From Actinomycetota bacterium (GTDB lineage Bacteria > Actinomycetota > Actinomycetes > Streptosporangiales > Streptosporangiaceae): DNA of 42,755 nt. The notes beneath the pieces are model-generated. The model did no database searches and was not told where the DNA came from. It saw only the letters and a program-made list of their open reading frames with translations. The stretch lies in assembly GCA_027314595.1 (NCBI GenBank), contig DAHVAN010000355.1:1-42755 (forward strand). The letters run 5' to 3'. Numbering within the stretch: position 1 is the stretch's first letter; each line of letters starts with the position of its first letter. Shown here in pieces: positions 41,838 through 42,755 of the stretch. Both the position numbers and the translations under genes were made by a program.

Positions 41838-42755
41838 GTGACCATCGCTGTTCCCGTCGACTTCGCCAACGAGGCGCTCACCGCGGAGGTGGCCGAAGAC
41901 CTGACGGTGGTCGAAGCCGCGCTGCGCGAGACCGACTTCGGCGGGGACGAGATGTTCGCCGCGGTGTCCAGGCACATGATGACGGCCGGCGGCAAGCGGT
42001 TCCGCGCCATGCTCGTGCTGCTCGCCGCCCGGTTCGGCGACAGCAAGGACAAGCGGATCGTGCCCGCCGCGGTCGCCATCGAACTGACGCACCTGGCCAC
42101 GCTCTTCCACGACGACGTCATGGACGACGCGTCGATGCGCCGCGGCCACCCGTCGGCCAACTCCATGTTCGGCAACTCGGTCGCCATCCTGGCCGGTGAC
42201 TACCTGTTCGCCCGGGCGTCGAAGATCCTCGCCGACCTCGGCCCCGAGGCCATCAGGATCCAGGCCGAGACGTTCAGCCGCCTGGTGGACGGGCAACTGG
42301 CCGAGACGATCGGCGTCCAGCCGGGAGCCGACCCGCTCGACCACTACATGCACGTCATCACCGAGAAGACCGGCTCGCTGATCGCCACCTCCGGCCGGTT
42401 CGGCGCGATGTTCTCCGGCGCGCCGTTCGAGGTGGTGGACCTGATCGCCGAGGCGTGCCTGGGCATCGGCGTCGCCTGGCAGCTGTCCGACGACGTGCTC
42501 GACGTGGCCAGCACGTCCGCGCAGTCCGGCAAGGAGCCGGGCACGGACCTGCGGCAAGGGGTGCGGACGCTGCCGGTGCTCTACGCGCTGCGCGCGCCGG
42601 CCGCGGAGCCGGACATGTCCCGCCTGCGTTTCCTGCTCACCGATGCCGATCTGAGCGACCCGGCGCTGCACGCCGAGGCGCTGTCCCTGCTGCGGGCCTC
42701 CCCGGCGCTCGCCGAGGCCAGGCAGACCGTGCGGACGTGGATCGGCGGTGCGCGG
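41838..42755 (+). CDS. Polyprenyl diphosphate synthase (partial, runs off the window)
   Basis: A trans-prenyltransferase that builds the long isoprenoid chain, here most likely for menaquinone. The 306 visible codons contain the conserved GGKRFR, the first Asp-rich motif in LATLFHDDVMDDASMRRG, AILAGDYLFARAS, GQLAETIG, EKTGSLIATSGRFGA and the second Asp motif in AWQLSDDVLD. The small residues before the first Asp motif suggest a long product, but chain length is not certain. GTG start with GGGGAG 9 nt upstream. In mycobacteria grcC1 lies by menJ and menG; here the nuo operon lies between. Few residues are probably missing at the C terminus. Confidence 0.93.
   Translation, partial: MTIAVPVDFANEALTAEVAEDLTVVEAALRETDFGGDEMFAAVSRHMMTAGGKRFRAMLVLLAARFGDSKDKRIVPAAVAIELTHLATLFHDDVMDDASMRRGHPSANSMFGNSVAILAGDYLFARASKILADLGPEAIRIQAETFSRLVDGQLAETIGVQPGADPLDHYMHVITEKTGSLIATSGRFGAMFSGAPFEVVDLIAEACLGIGVAWQLSDDVLDVASTSAQSGKEPGTDLRQGVRTLPVLYALRAPAAEPDMSRLRFLLTDADLSDPALHAEALSLLRASPALAEARQTVRTWIGGAR

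Noticed and set aside
40356..42671. Minus-strand frame of 771 residues across nuoN and the prenyl synthase
   Set aside because: The same shadow effect; both sense genes carry complete family motifs.

Overview
The window is high-GC DNA with dense, short-spaced genes, frequent GTG starts, many ATGA/GTGA stop-start overlaps, TAGRRT-type -10 boxes and U-tract-free hairpin terminators. Together with the gene content (MEP-pathway ispE, menaquinone genes, Rex site, AfsR-type regulator, tam/tamR pair) this points to a chromosomal core region of an actinomycete, probably a non-Streptomyces filamentous lineage. No integrase, transposase, phage gene or CRISPR array was seen.

Layout. 1-2.9 kb: end of rsmA, then ispE and an ABC-F ATPase, all coupled by ATGA overlaps. 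2.9-7.0 kb: a secreted SGNH hydrolase, the divergent tamR/tam pair with two palindromic operators between them, and a desaturase-TetR pair read leftward from a promoter region with inverted repeats. 7.3 kb: tRNA-Gln(TTG). 7.1-10.3 kb, leftward: DUF485 protein, acetate-type symporter and a globin-like protein whose open frame runs antisense through the tRNA. 10.5-12.3 kb: a DHA2 MFS exporter. 12.5-15.0 kb: glmU-prs, closed by a hairpin. 15.0-15.6 kb: a mostly non-coding stretch with a second large nested hairpin and one possible small ORF. 15.6-18.9 kb: a 1006-residue BTAD/NB-ARC/TPR regulator preceded by a 7-codon upstream ORF and followed by a 40-residue peptide made of five PETSVV repeats. 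This is the arrangement of afsR-afsS in Streptomyces. 19.0-23.3 kb: rplY, pth, cysQ, cysD, cysN. 23.4-42.8 kb: menG, a perfect Rex-type operator, a MenJ-like reductase, the complete 14-gene nuoA-N operon, and the start of a polyprenyl diphosphate synthase that runs off the end.

How it fits together. The right half is a menaquinone respiration block: side-chain synthesis (polyprenyl synthase), ring methylation (MenG), side-chain reduction (MenJ) and the proton-pumping complex I that reduces menaquinone. A single NADH/NAD+-sensing Rex site sits at its head. ispE at the left end supplies isoprenoid precursors.

The most unusual items are the PETSVV peptide beside the AfsR-like regulator; a perfect 48-bp tandem duplication between nuoJ and nuoK whose unit carries its own Shine-Dalgarno and start codon; a family of about 31-bp G-run/C-run sequences embedded in the linkers or ends of tam, cysN, nuoE, nuoG and nuoH; and a globin-like protein that appears to lack the proximal histidine.
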